Source of the DNA: JBBROS01 sp965213855
GTDB lineage: Bacteria; Pseudomonadota; Alphaproteobacteria; Acetobacterales; Acetobacteraceae
Direction: 5' to 3'
Assembly: GCA_965213855.1 (NCBI GenBank)
Contig: CBDCAA010000003.1
Location: 62,001-126,000, forward strand
Length of the DNA stretch: 64,000 nucleotides
Positions 16,965 through 26,315 of the stretch are shown in pieces (the first letter of the stretch is position 1; every line of letters starts with the position of its first letter). The position numbers and the translations under genes were made by a program. The notes beneath the pieces are model-generated. The model saw only the letters and a list, made by a program, of their open reading frames with translations. It made no database searches and was not told the DNA's origin.

Positions 16965-17705
16965 ATGCCCGTCACCGCCCGGCCCGTCCCGATTCTGTCC
17001 GACAACTACGCTTGGCTGCTCACCGACGCGGCGACAGGGGCCACCGCCATCGTCGACCCGGCCGACGCCGCCGCTTGCACCCGCGCCGTCGAGGCCGCCG
17101 GCGGGCGGTTGGACATGATCCTCGTCACCCACCACCACGAGGACCACATCGCTGGCGTCGACGCGATGCGCGCGCAGTTCCACGTGCCCGTCATCGGCGC
17201 CGCGGCCGATGCCCGGCGCCTGCCGAAGCTCGACCAGGCCGTCCGTGCGGGCGACACGGTCACCCTCGGCGAGACCCGGCTCGACGTCATCGACACACCC
17301 GGCCACACGATCGGGCACATCGCCTACTTCGCCCCCGGCGATGGCGCGCATCCGCCCGTCCTGCTCGCCGCCGACACCTTGTTCAGCCTCGGCTGCGGCC
17401 GGCTTCTCGAGGGCACTGCCGCCGATATGTTCGCCAGCCTGCGCAAGTTCGCAGCCCTGCCGCCCGATACCCTCGTCTGCTGCGGCCATGAATACACCCA
17501 GTCCAACGCCCGCTTCGCACTGCATGTCGATCCGGACAATGCCGCCTTGCGGGCCCGCGCCGCGCAGGTCGACGACCAGCGCGCCGCCGGCGAGCCCACC
17601 GTTCCCACCCGCCTCGATGCCGAGCTGGCCGAAAACCCGTTCATGCGCGCCCCGGACGCCGCGGCCCTCGGCAGGATCCGCTCGCAGAAGGACAGCTTTC
17701 GATGA
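16965..17705 (+). CDS. gloB: Hydroxyacylglutathione hydrolase (glyoxalase II)
   Basis: 246 residues of the metallo-beta-lactamase fold. The binuclear metal motif is THHHEDH (55-61), followed by DTPGHTIGHIAYF (His ligand), LLAADTLFSLGCGR (bridging Asp) and CGHEYTQSN (last His), the order seen in glyoxalase II. It hydrolyses S-lactoylglutathione to lactate and glutathione, the second step of methylglyoxal detoxification, in the cytoplasm. Its stop overlaps the start of the GST gene by 4 bases (ATGA), so the two are coupled; both use glutathione. Confidence 0.92.
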   Translation: MPVTARPVPILSDNYAWLLTDAATGATAIVDPADAAACTRAVEAAGGRLDMILVTHHHEDHIAGVDAMRAQFHVPVIGAAADARRLPKLDQAVRAGDTVTLGETRLDVIDTPGHTIGHIAYFAPGDGAHPPVLLAADTLFSLGCGRLLEGTAADMFASLRKFAALPPDTLVCCGHEYTQSNARFALHVDPDNAALRARAAQVDDQRAAGEPTVPTRLDAELAENPFMRAPDAAALGRIRSQKDSFR

Positions 17706-18292
17706 AGCTCTTCTACTCGCCGACCAGCCCCTATGTTCGCAAGGTCATGGCCACCGCGATTGCCGTCGACGCCGATGCGCGGATCGAGACGATCCCGACC
17801 AATCCGCACGCCTCCCCGCCGGGCCTCGTCGCCGCCAACCCGCTCTCGAAGGTCCCCTGCCTTCTGACCGACGATGGCCACGCCTTGTTCGACAGCCCCG
17901 TCATCTGCGAATACCTCGATGCGGTCCACGGCAGCGGCGTCTTGTTCCCGACCGGCGGTGCCCGATGGCCCGTCCTGCGCTTCCAGGCCATCGGCGACGG
18001 CATCTTGGATGCAGCCGTCGCAAGGCGCGGGGACCAGGCGCGCCCGGCCGAGGAGGCGCGCACAGCCATGATGGCCCGCTACCAGCAGGCCGTCGCCCGC
18101 GCCCTCGATACGCTCGAAGCCGACCCCCCGGCCGACCACGTCGACATCGGCGCCCTCGCCGTTGCCTGCGCGCTCGGCTATCTGGACTTCCGGTTCGCCG
18201 CCGAACCCTGGCGCCCCGGTCACCCGAAGCTCGCCGCCTGGTACGAACGGATGGCGCAACGGCCCGAACTGACGCGGACGGTGCCCGCCTGA
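17702..18292 (+). CDS. Glutathione S-transferase family protein
   Basis: 196 residues. The N-terminal thioredoxin-like domain starts MKLFYSPTSPYVRKV, with the Ser/Tyr region that positions glutathione (SPTSPYV), then NPLSKVPCLL (cis-Pro) and ALFDSPVICEYLD (the ES/DS glutathione contact). The helical C-terminal domain (about 85-190) contains ALAVACALGYLDFRF. It is translationally coupled to gloB by ATGA overlap and is likely part of the same detoxification unit. The electrophilic substrate is unknown. Confidence 0.88.
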   Translation: MKLFYSPTSPYVRKVMATAIAVDADARIETIPTNPHASPPGLVAANPLSKVPCLLTDDGHALFDSPVICEYLDAVHGSGVLFPTGGARWPVLRFQAIGDGILDAAVARRGDQARPAEEARTAMMARYQQAVARALDTLEADPPADHVDIGALAVACALGYLDFRFAAEPWRPGHPKLAAWYERMAQRPELTRTVPA

Positions 18293-18304
18293 CGGCGTCC
18301 GCCG

Positions 18305-19177
18305 TCACCGCCCCGCTAGGTATCCGCCCACCGCGACCAACCCGGCCGCACCCGCCAGCCCCGTCGAGAACGCCGCGTCTCCCGCCGCCACCAGCACCAG
18401 TGTCGACAGCACCGGCGTGGCGAAGGCCAGCGTCCCCAGCAGCTGCGGATCGCCTCGCTTCATCCCGACGTCCCACAGCGCGAACGCGGCCCCGACCGGC
18501 CCCACCCCCAACGCCAGCAGCGCCGCCCAGGCTCGCCCTTCCGGCGCCACGAACCCGCCCAGTGCCGCCTGCACGATCGCCGCCAGCACCGCAGTCCCGC
18601 CGCAGAAGCCGGCCAATGCGCCCGGCGGCACCGAAGCGAACGCCCGCCGGGCCAGGATCGAGTAGGACGCCCAGACCACCGCGCTCCCGGCCGCGAGTGC
18701 ATACCCGAGCCCCGCCCCGGGCGGAAACGCCGCGTCGCCCGACAAAAGCAGTCCGCACCCGCCGAGCGCCAGCCCCGTCCCGGCCCACTGCAACCCTGAC
18801 AGGCGCACCCGCAGCACGAGAGCGGTCAGCAGCACCAGCAGCAGCGGCCAGGTATAGTTGATGAGGTTCGCCGTCGCGGCTGGCGCGATCGACAGGCTTG
18901 CGAAATACAGCGCATGGAAGCCGAACAGGCCGCCGATCCCGTGCGCCCAAACCGGCGCCGGCTGTCGCAACTGACCCAGCTCGCCTCGCCGCGCGAGCCA
19001 TACCAGACCCAGCAGCGCCGATATGCCGAAGCTCGTCGCCACGATCTGGAACGGCGGCACCGCGGTCGCCGCCCGCGACAGCAACGCCAGGAACGCCCAT
19101 AACGCGATCGCTCCGCAACCCGCCCACGTTGCCGAGGCGGTTGCGGCGTGAGTGTCCGGTCCGCTCGCTGCGGACAC
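18305..19177 (-). CDS. EamA/DMT-superfamily transporter
   Basis: 290 residues with ten predicted membrane helices in two EamA-type halves, the usual drug/metabolite transporter layout. Features include an N-terminal start ATASATWAGCGAIALWAFLA, SIAPAATANLINYTWPLLLV in the first half and VGPVGAAFALWDVGMKRG in the second. Members export amino acids, nucleosides or other small metabolites; no substrate can be assigned. It is convergent with the GST gene, with 12 bases between the stops. Confidence 0.82.
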   Translation of the reverse strand: MSAASGPDTHAATASATWAGCGAIALWAFLALLSRAATAVPPFQIVATSFGISALLGLVWLARRGELGQLRQPAPVWAHGIGGLFGFHALYFASLSIAPAATANLINYTWPLLLVLLTALVLRVRLSGLQWAGTGLALGGCGLLLSGDAAFPPGAGLGYALAAGSAVVWASYSILARRAFASVPPGALAGFCGGTAVLAAIVQAALGGFVAPEGRAWAALLALGVGPVGAAFALWDVGMKRGDPQLLGTLAFATPVLSTLVLVAAGDAAFSTGLAGAAGLVAVGGYLAGR

Positions 19178-19284
19178 CTAGTGTCCTGCTCCTGGGATAC
19201 GCCTTCCTATCTCGGGGATCAGCATGCTACGAAAATAGCGGCTGGTGGCCCGATGATTCGCCTGCGAATGTATGAACCTGCGCA

Positions 19285-20007
19285 CTAGTACATGTGCTGG
19301 CCGCCGTTGATCGACAGCGTCGACCCCGTGATGAAGTCCGCGTCGTCGTTGGTCAGGAACACCACGCCGCGCGCGATATCTTCGGCATGGCCCAGCCGCC
19401 CCATCGGTATTCGCGCCACGATCTTCGTCAGCACGTCCGGTGGCACGGCCCGCACCATCTCCGTATCCACGTAGCCCGGCGCGATCGCGTTCACCGTGAT
19501 CCCGAACCGCGCGCCCTCCTGCGCCAGCGCCTTCGTGAACCCGTGGATGCCGGACTTCGCCGCCGCGTAGTTCACCTGCCCGTACTGCCCGGCCTGGCCG
19601 TTGATGCTGCCGATGTTCACCACGCGCCCGAACTTGGCCGCCCGCATCCCGTCGAACGTCAGCTTGCACAGGTTGAAGCAACTGCCAAGGTTCGTGTCCA
19701 TCACGGCGTCCCACATATCGCGCGTCATCCGCGACATCGTCCCGTCGCGCGTGATCCCGGCATTGTTGACCAGGATTTCGATCGGCCCGTGGCTCTCGTG
19801 CACCTGTTTGACCGCCGCCTCGCACGCGGCGAAGTCGCCCGCGTCGAACTTCATCGCCGGAATGCCAGTCTGTTCGGTGAAGGCCGCCGCCGCGGCGTCG
19901 TTCCCGGCATAGCTCGCCACCACCGTCCGGCCAGCTGCCTTCAACGCGACGCTGATCGCAGCCCCGATCCCGCGTGACCCCCCGGTCACCAATGCCACCC
20001 GCGCCAT
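19285..20007 (-). CDS. phaB: Acetoacetyl-CoA reductase
   Basis: 240 residues, the normal PhaB length. This short-chain dehydrogenase starts MARVALVTGGSRGIG (cofactor loop), has NNAG (81-84) and the catalytic set S134 (NIGSINGQ), Y147 and K151 (YAAAK). QAGQYGQVNYAAAKSGIHGF closely follows the known PhaB active-site region. It reduces acetoacetyl-CoA to (R)-3-hydroxybutyryl-CoA with NADPH, the second step of PHB synthesis. It lies downstream of phaA on the same strand, but a strong hairpin and T-tract separate the two, so phaB may depend on its own promoter or on readthrough. Confidence 0.93.
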   Translation of the reverse strand: MARVALVTGGSRGIGAAISVALKAAGRTVVASYAGNDAAAAAFTEQTGIPAMKFDAGDFAACEAAVKQVHESHGPIEILVNNAGITRDGTMSRMTRDMWDAVMDTNLGSCFNLCKLTFDGMRAAKFGRVVNIGSINGQAGQYGQVNYAAAKSGIHGFTKALAQEGARFGITVNAIAPGYVDTEMVRAVPPDVLTKIVARIPMGRLGHAEDIARGVVFLTNDDADFITGSTLSINGGQHMY

Positions 20008-20051
20008 CTGATCCTCCCTGGCTTATCCGGACACTGTCACGCAATTCAGCA

Positions 20052-20084
20052 ACAAAAAAAAGCCCTCTCCCGGGGGAGAGGGCT
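20052..20084 (-). terminator. Rho-independent terminator after phaA
   Basis: On the minus strand, a 10-bp perfect stem (20061-20070 with 20075-20084) with a 4-base loop is followed at once by eight T. It lies 30 bases past the phaA stop and before phaB. The stem is also a member of the CCCTCTCC...GGAGAGGG repeat family seen at 54.5 and 56.1 kb. Confidence 0.85.
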
Positions 20085-20113
20085 CGGTGAGGGGGCGAAC
20101 GAACGCCGAATCC

Positions 20114-21286
<1,173 letters not shown>

Positions 21287-21300
21287 GGCAAGTCCTCCCA

Positions 21301-21312
21301 TTGTCTTGACAA
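21301..21312. promoter_or_regulatory. Palindrome upstream of phaA (candidate operator)
   Basis: TTGTCTTGACAA has perfect 5-base arms, TTGTC and GACAA. It sits 4 bases upstream of the phaA ribosome-binding site, in the 200-base gap between the divergent phaA and methyltransferase genes. Short palindromes placed this way often bind TetR-like or similar repressors; no protein can be assigned. Confidence 0.3.
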
Positions 21313-21487
21313 CCAATCTAAGCCCTGAGGTGACGCCGAACCATTGCGAAATCTGCGATGAGGCTACGCGCATGGCGGCGGCCACAGCCCGCGATCTGCC
21401 GGAACAAACGAGCACGGCCGCCGACGTGACGCGCTTGACGTCTGCGTCTAGAACGGCCCCAAGCGAACCAGAACTGGAAGACCATCC

Positions 21488-22864
21488 GTGCGAAGCTTGG
21501 ATATCGTGAATGGCTTGGCACGCTCCCGCAACCTTCAACGCTACCTCGAGATTGGCACGCCGGGCGCCGGGCCCCTCATCGGGGCGATCGAGGCTGAATG
21601 CCTGATCACGCAGCACCGCCTCCTCTACGGCTGTCCGGAGGGCTTCGACGATGGGTGCGAGATCACGTTCCGCACCGCGGCTGACGGTCCGCTCGATCTC
21701 ATCCGTGCGATTCTCGCCATGCAGCAACCTGACCAGCAATACGACCTGATCTGCGTGCAGTCCGGCGCTCGCCGCACGATCGGCGTGCCCGATCTTCATG
21801 GCGCCTTCTGCCTCTTGCGGCCCGGCGGTGTTCTCATTGTCGAGGGCTGTAATCCTGGCGGCCCGGTCGGCGACTCCGATCATCGACCCGAGCATGGACG
21901 CGCGGCAAACAGTGAAGCGTTCGTGGAATTCGTGCTCGCCGCCGACCCGGCCGGCTACTGTGTGGTGGACGATGAGGGGGCCGGCATCGTCTTCAGCCGC
22001 GGCACCGCACCGCTCCCGACGGGGTTTGCCTATGGTCGGCCCAGCCAGTCCCACGTGTTCGCTTGGAGCATGGCCGGCAGCACCCCGGGCGCCCGCCAGG
22101 CCTACGTCCATCGCCACCGCACGACGTTTTTGAATCTCATCCCTGCGGCGGCGTTCGCGCAGATCTTCGGGATACCGGTGTCAGACGCCGCCTCCACGCC
22201 GGCCAGCGCACCGCCTTCGCCCGCCCCCCAGCCCGAGCCCAAGGCCCCGGCGACGCCGAGACCCGAGTTGGAAGCGCGGTTCACTCGCGTGTTCTCGACC
22301 AATCAGTGGCTCGACGGCGAATCGATCTCCGGCCCGGGATCTCGCCTGAACTCCGGCCCCGTCGTCGAAACGCTCGCCGTTCTCAAGATGATCTGCAACG
22401 ACTACAACATCACCTCACTCAACGACATCCCGTGCGGCGACCTCAACTGGATCGTGAAGTTCCTGCAGGAGATGCCCAACATCGCCTACACGGGTTTCGA
22501 CATCGTGGGACCGTTGATCGAGCGGAATCGCCAGGCTGTTCCCACCATCGATTGCCGGTTTCTCGACATCACGTCACAAGTGCCGCCTCGGGCCGATCTG
22601 GTCTTGTGCAAGGACTTGATCATCCATCTCGATGACGCGGACATCGACCGAACGCTCGGCAACATTAAGGCATCGGGATCTGAATACCTGCTGCTGTCGA
22701 ACAACTTCGGCATGCCGAACAACGATCTGCTGGAAAACATTCACGGCGATTCGGCCTGCCGCTACGTCGACATCCTGGCGCCGCCATTCGGGTACTCCGC
22801 TCCGGCCTGGCGATCGCAATACCTCGGGCTCTGGAAACTGAGCGACTTGGCCAAGACGGGTTGA
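21488..22864 (+). CDS. Two-domain methyltransferase-like protein (degenerate N-terminal domain, class I C-terminal domain)
   Basis: 458 residues from a GTG. Residues about 15-200 match the layout of Methyltransf_24 proteins (RYLEIGTPG; DLICVQSGARRT; LRPGGVLIVEGCNPGG), but the usual IDGxH after DLI is replaced by VQSGA, so this half may not be catalytic. A Pro/Ala-rich linker (about 235-255) leads to a second class I methyltransferase domain: LNDIPCGDLNWI (SAM site), YTGFDIVGPLIERN, then DLVLCKDLIIHLDDADI. The likely target is unknown. It sits between phaA and the PhaC-like gene but on the opposite strand, so it is probably not part of PHA metabolism. Confidence 0.65.
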   Translation: MRSLDIVNGLARSRNLQRYLEIGTPGAGPLIGAIEAECLITQHRLLYGCPEGFDDGCEITFRTAADGPLDLIRAILAMQQPDQQYDLICVQSGARRTIGVPDLHGAFCLLRPGGVLIVEGCNPGGPVGDSDHRPEHGRAANSEAFVEFVLAADPAGYCVVDDEGAGIVFSRGTAPLPTGFAYGRPSQSHVFAWSMAGSTPGARQAYVHRHRTTFLNLIPAAAFAQIFGIPVSDAASTPASAPPSPAPQPEPKAPATPRPELEARFTRVFSTNQWLDGESISGPGSRLNSGPVVETLAVLKMICNDYNITSLNDIPCGDLNWIVKFLQEMPNIAYTGFDIVGPLIERNRQAVPTIDCRFLDITSQVPPRADLVLCKDLIIHLDDADIDRTLGNIKASGSEYLLLSNNFGMPNNDLLENIHGDSACRYVDILAPPFGYSAPAWRSQYLGLWKLSDLAKTG

Positions 22865-22908
22865 GCGGGGCTGCGACCACCTGCGCATCGCCACCGGATC
22901 GCGGCCGG

Positions 22909-23976
22909 TCAAAGTCCACGTAACCACGCCAGGAGCGGCCTCCAAAGGCCCGCCTCCGCCCGTGACCCGGCCACCATCCCAATATGTCCGGCTGCCGGGC
23001 GGTGCACGACCGCGCCCGTGATCCGCTCTGCCAACGCCAGCGCGCTCGCCGGTGGCACGATCCGGTCCCGGCCCGGAACGGCAACGAACGATGGCATCCC
23101 CAGCCGCTCCGGGGCCACCGCCTCCCCGGCGATGCGCCACGCACCCCGCGCCGGCGTGTTGGCGCCATACCACCCGGCCAGCGTCTCCCGGGCGATCGGC
23201 GCCGCCAGCGGGACCCCGTCGTTCAGCCAGTCCTCCAGCGCCACGAACCGCGCCGCGGCCGGGCTCCCCGGATCGATCGAAGCGAAGGCGCGGAACTTCG
23301 CCCCGATGCCACCCGGATCGGCGCTGGCAAAGAGTGTCTGCAGAACGTCGACCGGCATACCCCCGGTCATGGCCAACGCGGGCTCCAGGGCCGGCAACGC
23401 CGCCGCCAGCCGGCGAGCCTCCACTGCGCCTGAGGCGTGGAAATCCCAAGGCGTTGCCAGCAACGCCAAGGCGCGCACGCGGTCGGGCCGCCGCAGCGCC
23501 GCCGCGAGCGCCAGCATGCCGCCCATGCAATACCCGGCCAGCACCACCGGCCCGCCGACCGCGGCGATCGCCCGCTCCAGCAACCCGGCCACCACATCGG
23601 TCAGCGTGAACTGCCGCTCAACGGCGCCCGGCCACCCCCAGTCCAGCAGCAGCGGCCGCATCCCCATCGCCGCAAGCCACCGCATCATCGACTGCTCCGG
23701 CATCAGGTCGAGGATGTAGGCCCGGTTGACCAGGCTGGGGACGAACAGCACCGCCGGGTCGCCCACCTGTCCGAAGTCCAGCAGCCGCGCCGGGCCCTCC
23801 TCCCAGATGTGCGGCGGCTCCGGCAGGCGGCGCTGCCATGGATGACGGCGATAGGCGGCGATCCCCCGGATGAAGGCCGGGTCGGGCACCTGCGGCAGCG
23901 GCGGAGGCGGGGGAGGGGAGCCCGGCACGCCGCTCCAGCTCGGCCACCCGGTCCAACAGCTGTCCGAGCACGGCAT
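22909..23976 (-). CDS. PHA synthase-like alpha/beta hydrolase (class III PhaC size)
   Basis: About 355 residues from the ATG at 23976, the size of class III PhaC. VPSLVNRAYILDLMPEQSMM and LLLDWGWPG are PhaC-type. The nucleophile elbow is GYCMGG with Cys in place of the lipase Ser, the hallmark of PHA synthases; the Asp (VPGRDRIVP) and His (AGHIGMV) of the triad follow. It polymerises hydroxyacyl-CoA, presumably 3-hydroxybutyryl-CoA from PhaA and PhaB, on granules. The N terminus is uncertain: residues before PDPAFIRGIAAYRRHP are low in complexity and overlap the PhaE-like frame, so the true protein may begin later or be fused to it by a frameshift in a C-rich run near 23,915. Confidence 0.75.
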   Translation of the reverse strand: MPCSDSCWTGWPSWSGVPGSPPPPPPLPQVPDPAFIRGIAAYRRHPWQRRLPEPPHIWEEGPARLLDFGQVGDPAVLFVPSLVNRAYILDLMPEQSMMRWLAAMGMRPLLLDWGWPGAVERQFTLTDVVAGLLERAIAAVGGPVVLAGYCMGGMLALAAALRRPDRVRALALLATPWDFHASGAVEARRLAAALPALEPALAMTGGMPVDVLQTLFASADPGGIGAKFRAFASIDPGSPAAARFVALEDWLNDGVPLAAPIARETLAGWYGANTPARGAWRIAGEAVAPERLGMPSFVAVPGRDRIVPPASALALAERITGAVVHRPAAGHIGMVAGSRAEAGLWRPLLAWLRGL

Positions 23977-24289
23977 CTCGCCCCCTGCCGCGCTCGTCAG
24001 GTGCAGGAGCAGCGGGCGCGGCCCGCGCCGCCGCATCGGCCCCGGTCGATCCGGCCGGTCGCTCAGCGTTCCCGTCCTGCCCGGCCCAGGCGTGAAACAA
24101 GCGCAGCGACGCGTCCCGCATCTCGCGGTCGACCGCCAGCGCCGCCATCTCGCTCTGCCATATCGTCAGCCAATCCTCCAGCAACCCTCCCCATGCATCG
24201 ACGCCGCCGACGGGCCGATCGATGGGCGTGTCCGGCCCGCCGCCGCCCTCAGGCGGTCGGCTGTCGCAAGAATCACACTTGTCGCTCAT
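23618..24289 (-). CDS. PhaE-like accessory protein; only the first ~124 residues look coding
   Basis: From the ATG at 24289 the frame runs to a stop at 23618, but protein-like sequence ends near 23,918. The coding part has a Cys-containing start (MSDKCDSCDS), a Trp/Glu-rich helix (GGLLEDWLTIWQSEMAALAV), an Ala/Pro linker and a closing helix DAVLGQLLDRVAELERR. This is like the ends of PhaE, the partner of class III PhaC, and of other PHA-synthase regulators. After that, the PhaC-like gene's codons are read out of frame. Possible readings: two genes overlapping by several hundred bases, or one fused PhaE-PhaC protein split by a frameshift (natural or a sequencing error). It diverges from phaR across a 48-base gap. 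Confidence 0.45.
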   Translation of the reverse strand: MSDKCDSCDSRPPEGGGGPDTPIDRPVGGVDAWGGLLEDWLTIWQSEMAALAVDREMRDASLRLFHAWAGQDGNAERPAGSTGADAAARAAPAAPAPDERGRGRDAVLGQLLDRVAELERRAGLPSPASAAAAGARPGLHPGDRRLSPSSMAAPPAGAAAHLGGGPGAAAGLRTGGRPGGAVRPQPGQPGLHPRPDAGAVDDAVACGDGDAAAAAGLGVAGRR

Positions 24290-24337
24290 CCTGTGCCCGC
24301 GTGATACACCCGCGCATGAGACCCGACCGAGGAAGCC

Positions 24338-25165
24338 ATGGCAGAAAGCCCTCCGATTACCAACGATACCGTCCCGCAGAACCCGCCGGTCGTGGTGAAG
24401 AAGTACGCGAACCGCCGTCTCTACAACACCGAGACCTCAAGCTACATCACCCTCGACAACCTCGCCGACATGGTGCGCATCGGTCGCGACTTCGTGGTCT
24501 ATGATGCCAAGTCCGGCGACGACATCACCCGCGGCGTGCTGACCCAGATCATCGTCGAGGAGGAGAGCAAGGGCACCTCGATGCTGCCCACGAACTTCCT
24601 GCGCCAACTCATCGGCTTCTATGGCGACAGCCTCCAGGGCGTCGTGCCCCGCTACCTTGAGTCGGCGATGTCGAACTTCGCCCGGCAGCAACAGCAGATG
24701 CGCCAGGTCATGCAACAGACCTTCAGCCCCTTCCTGCCCATGGGCGTCGAGGAGATGAGCCGGCAGAACATCGCCCTCATGGAACGCGCCATGTCAATGT
24801 TCAACCCGTTCGTCCGCCCGCCGGAGGCGGCGCAGCGAACCGACGGCGGGCCCAACCAGCCTTTGCACGACGCGCCGGCCCAGCCCGCCGCGGCGCCCGA
24901 CATCGACGCCCTCCGCCACGAGGTCGACAGCTTGCGCGCGCAGCTCGCGATCGCCCGCGCCGAGGCCGTGGTCGGCAAGGCGCCCCCCGCCCCGCCGCCC
25001 GAACTGCCCGTCTTGCCGCACGCCAAGCTGAACCAGGTCGCCGCGGCGCCGCCCCCGATGCAGCCCGTCCCGGGGGAAATCCCGCCCAACGTCCTCGCCG
25101 ACACGCCCGCCGCCGCGTCCATGGCCATCCCCCGCAAGATCCGCACGGCCCGCAAGCCGTCCTGA
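24338..25165 (+). CDS. phaR: Polyhydroxyalkanoate synthesis repressor PhaR
   Basis: 275 residues. The DNA- and PHB-binding N-terminal domain (about 17-78) is clear: VVKKYANRRLYNTETSSYIT, then DLADMVRIGRDFVVYDAKSG-like sequence and TRGVLTQIIVEEESKG. The accumulation-regulator domain follows (about 79-125: LPTNFLRQLIGFYGDSLQGV). The C-terminal half is Ala/Pro-rich and disordered. PhaR represses phasin genes and its own gene until nascent PHA granules titrate it away. GAGGAAGCC precedes the ATG. It is divergent from the PhaE-like/PhaC frame, so one short gap holds both promoters and is a natural place for PhaR autoregulation. Confidence 0.93.
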   Translation: MAESPPITNDTVPQNPPVVVKKYANRRLYNTETSSYITLDNLADMVRIGRDFVVYDAKSGDDITRGVLTQIIVEEESKGTSMLPTNFLRQLIGFYGDSLQGVVPRYLESAMSNFARQQQQMRQVMQQTFSPFLPMGVEEMSRQNIALMERAMSMFNPFVRPPEAAQRTDGGPNQPLHDAPAQPAAAPDIDALRHEVDSLRAQLAIARAEAVVGKAPPAPPPELPVLPHAKLNQVAAAPPPMQPVPGEIPPNVLADTPAAASMAIPRKIRTARKPS

Positions 25166-25257
25166 CCCACGGCATCCGCGCGTCATCGATCGGATCGGCG
25201 GTGCACGCTGCGTCGCGAGGGCCTGCCCAATCCCTGTCGCTCGGAGCAGCGCCTAAG

Positions 25258-26226
25258 TCAGCTCGGCCGCCAGTCGTAGCGCGTCGCAAGCCACTCCCGT
25301 AGCGCGAGCAGCGACGCCCGGCTGCCCGCGACATTGCCCGTGTAGGCCGCGACCACATCGGCATACACGCAGCGCGCGCTGAGCTGCGACGCCTGTTCCT
25401 GGAACAGCTCGTCTTGCTGCAGAGCGATGGAGGCATGCCGCCACAACGACACCGATGCCGCCGGCGTCAGTGCCGGCAGCATGATGCACGCGTCCATTTG
25501 CACCGCCAGGGCGGCCGCGCGCAAAGCCCCCGCCATGTCCGCCGGCGCTCCGCCCCCGACCAGCTCCAGCGCCGTCGGAACCGCTGGAAACGACGCGTCC
25601 CGCGTCGATGACCCATCTGCCCCGAGCAGGCCGAACGTCATCAACGGCCGCATCCCGCTCCGCCCCGCCGCCTGCGCCGCGGCCTCGGCGCCCGGGCCGG
25701 CCAGCATCGCCGCGTCCGCGTCTTCGGCCCGGCTGAGCGACGTTGGGATGCCCAGCAGGTCCAGCGCCAAAAGCGCGGGCAGCACGCTCCCCGTCGGCCC
25801 AGGTGCTGCGATCCTGACGTGTGAGCCGCGGGTAAGCGCGCTGCGCCCGACCAGCACCGCGCTGCACATCCCTGCCCACACCGGAACCCAGCGCGCGAAA
25901 TCGAACTGCGCCCGGCTCTCGCCCGTCATCCACGAGACCACCGCCGAGCCCGGCACCAGCAGCGCCGTCAACCCGTCGGGTTCGGCCCTCGCTTCGAACT
26001 GGTTCGCCCCGGTCACGCCGTCGATCCCGCCGACCGCACGGCAATCGAGCGGTGTGCGCGACGGCAGGCCGCGCCCGATCGCCGGGCCGATGACCGACGC
26101 CCAGCGGTAAAGCCGCCCGTTCGGCGGCCCCGCCACCAGCATCGTCTCCGTCGGCGCCGCCGCACCCAGCGCCAACGCCGGCGCGCCGAGCCCTGCACAG
26201 GCCAGCAACAATCGACGCGTCACCAT
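25258..26226 (-). CDS. TctC/Bug-type tripartite-tricarboxylate-transporter substrate-binding protein
   Basis: 322 residues from the ATG at 26226, which begins the signal peptide MVTRRLLLACAGLGAPALAL; a longer frame upstream has no signal. The mature protein has AGPPNGRLYRWASVIGPAIG near its N terminus, ANQFEARAEPDGLTALLVPG and, later, ADAAMLAGPGAEAAAQAAG, the two-lobed Bug fold pattern. Such periplasmic proteins capture carboxylates or similar anions. No TctA or TctB membrane genes are adjacent, so it is an orphan receptor as is common in this family. The GQPGG-type loop of TctC is diverged. Start and function are moderately certain. Confidence 0.65.
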   Translation of the reverse strand: MVTRRLLLACAGLGAPALALGAAAPTETMLVAGPPNGRLYRWASVIGPAIGRGLPSRTPLDCRAVGGIDGVTGANQFEARAEPDGLTALLVPGSAVVSWMTGESRAQFDFARWVPVWAGMCSAVLVGRSALTRGSHVRIAAPGPTGSVLPALLALDLLGIPTSLSRAEDADAAMLAGPGAEAAAQAAGRSGMRPLMTFGLLGADGSSTRDASFPAVPTALELVGGGAPADMAGALRAAALAVQMDACIMLPALTPAASVSLWRHASIALQQDELFQEQASQLSARCVYADVVAAYTGNVAGSRASLLALREWLATRYDWRPS

Positions 26227-26315
26227 GCCCGTTCGCTGCACTGATGGGACCTCCCTAGGCGGACCGCTCTTGCCCGCCTCCCTGGCCGTGACGCGCATGC
26301 TTGTCAAATCTGCGC

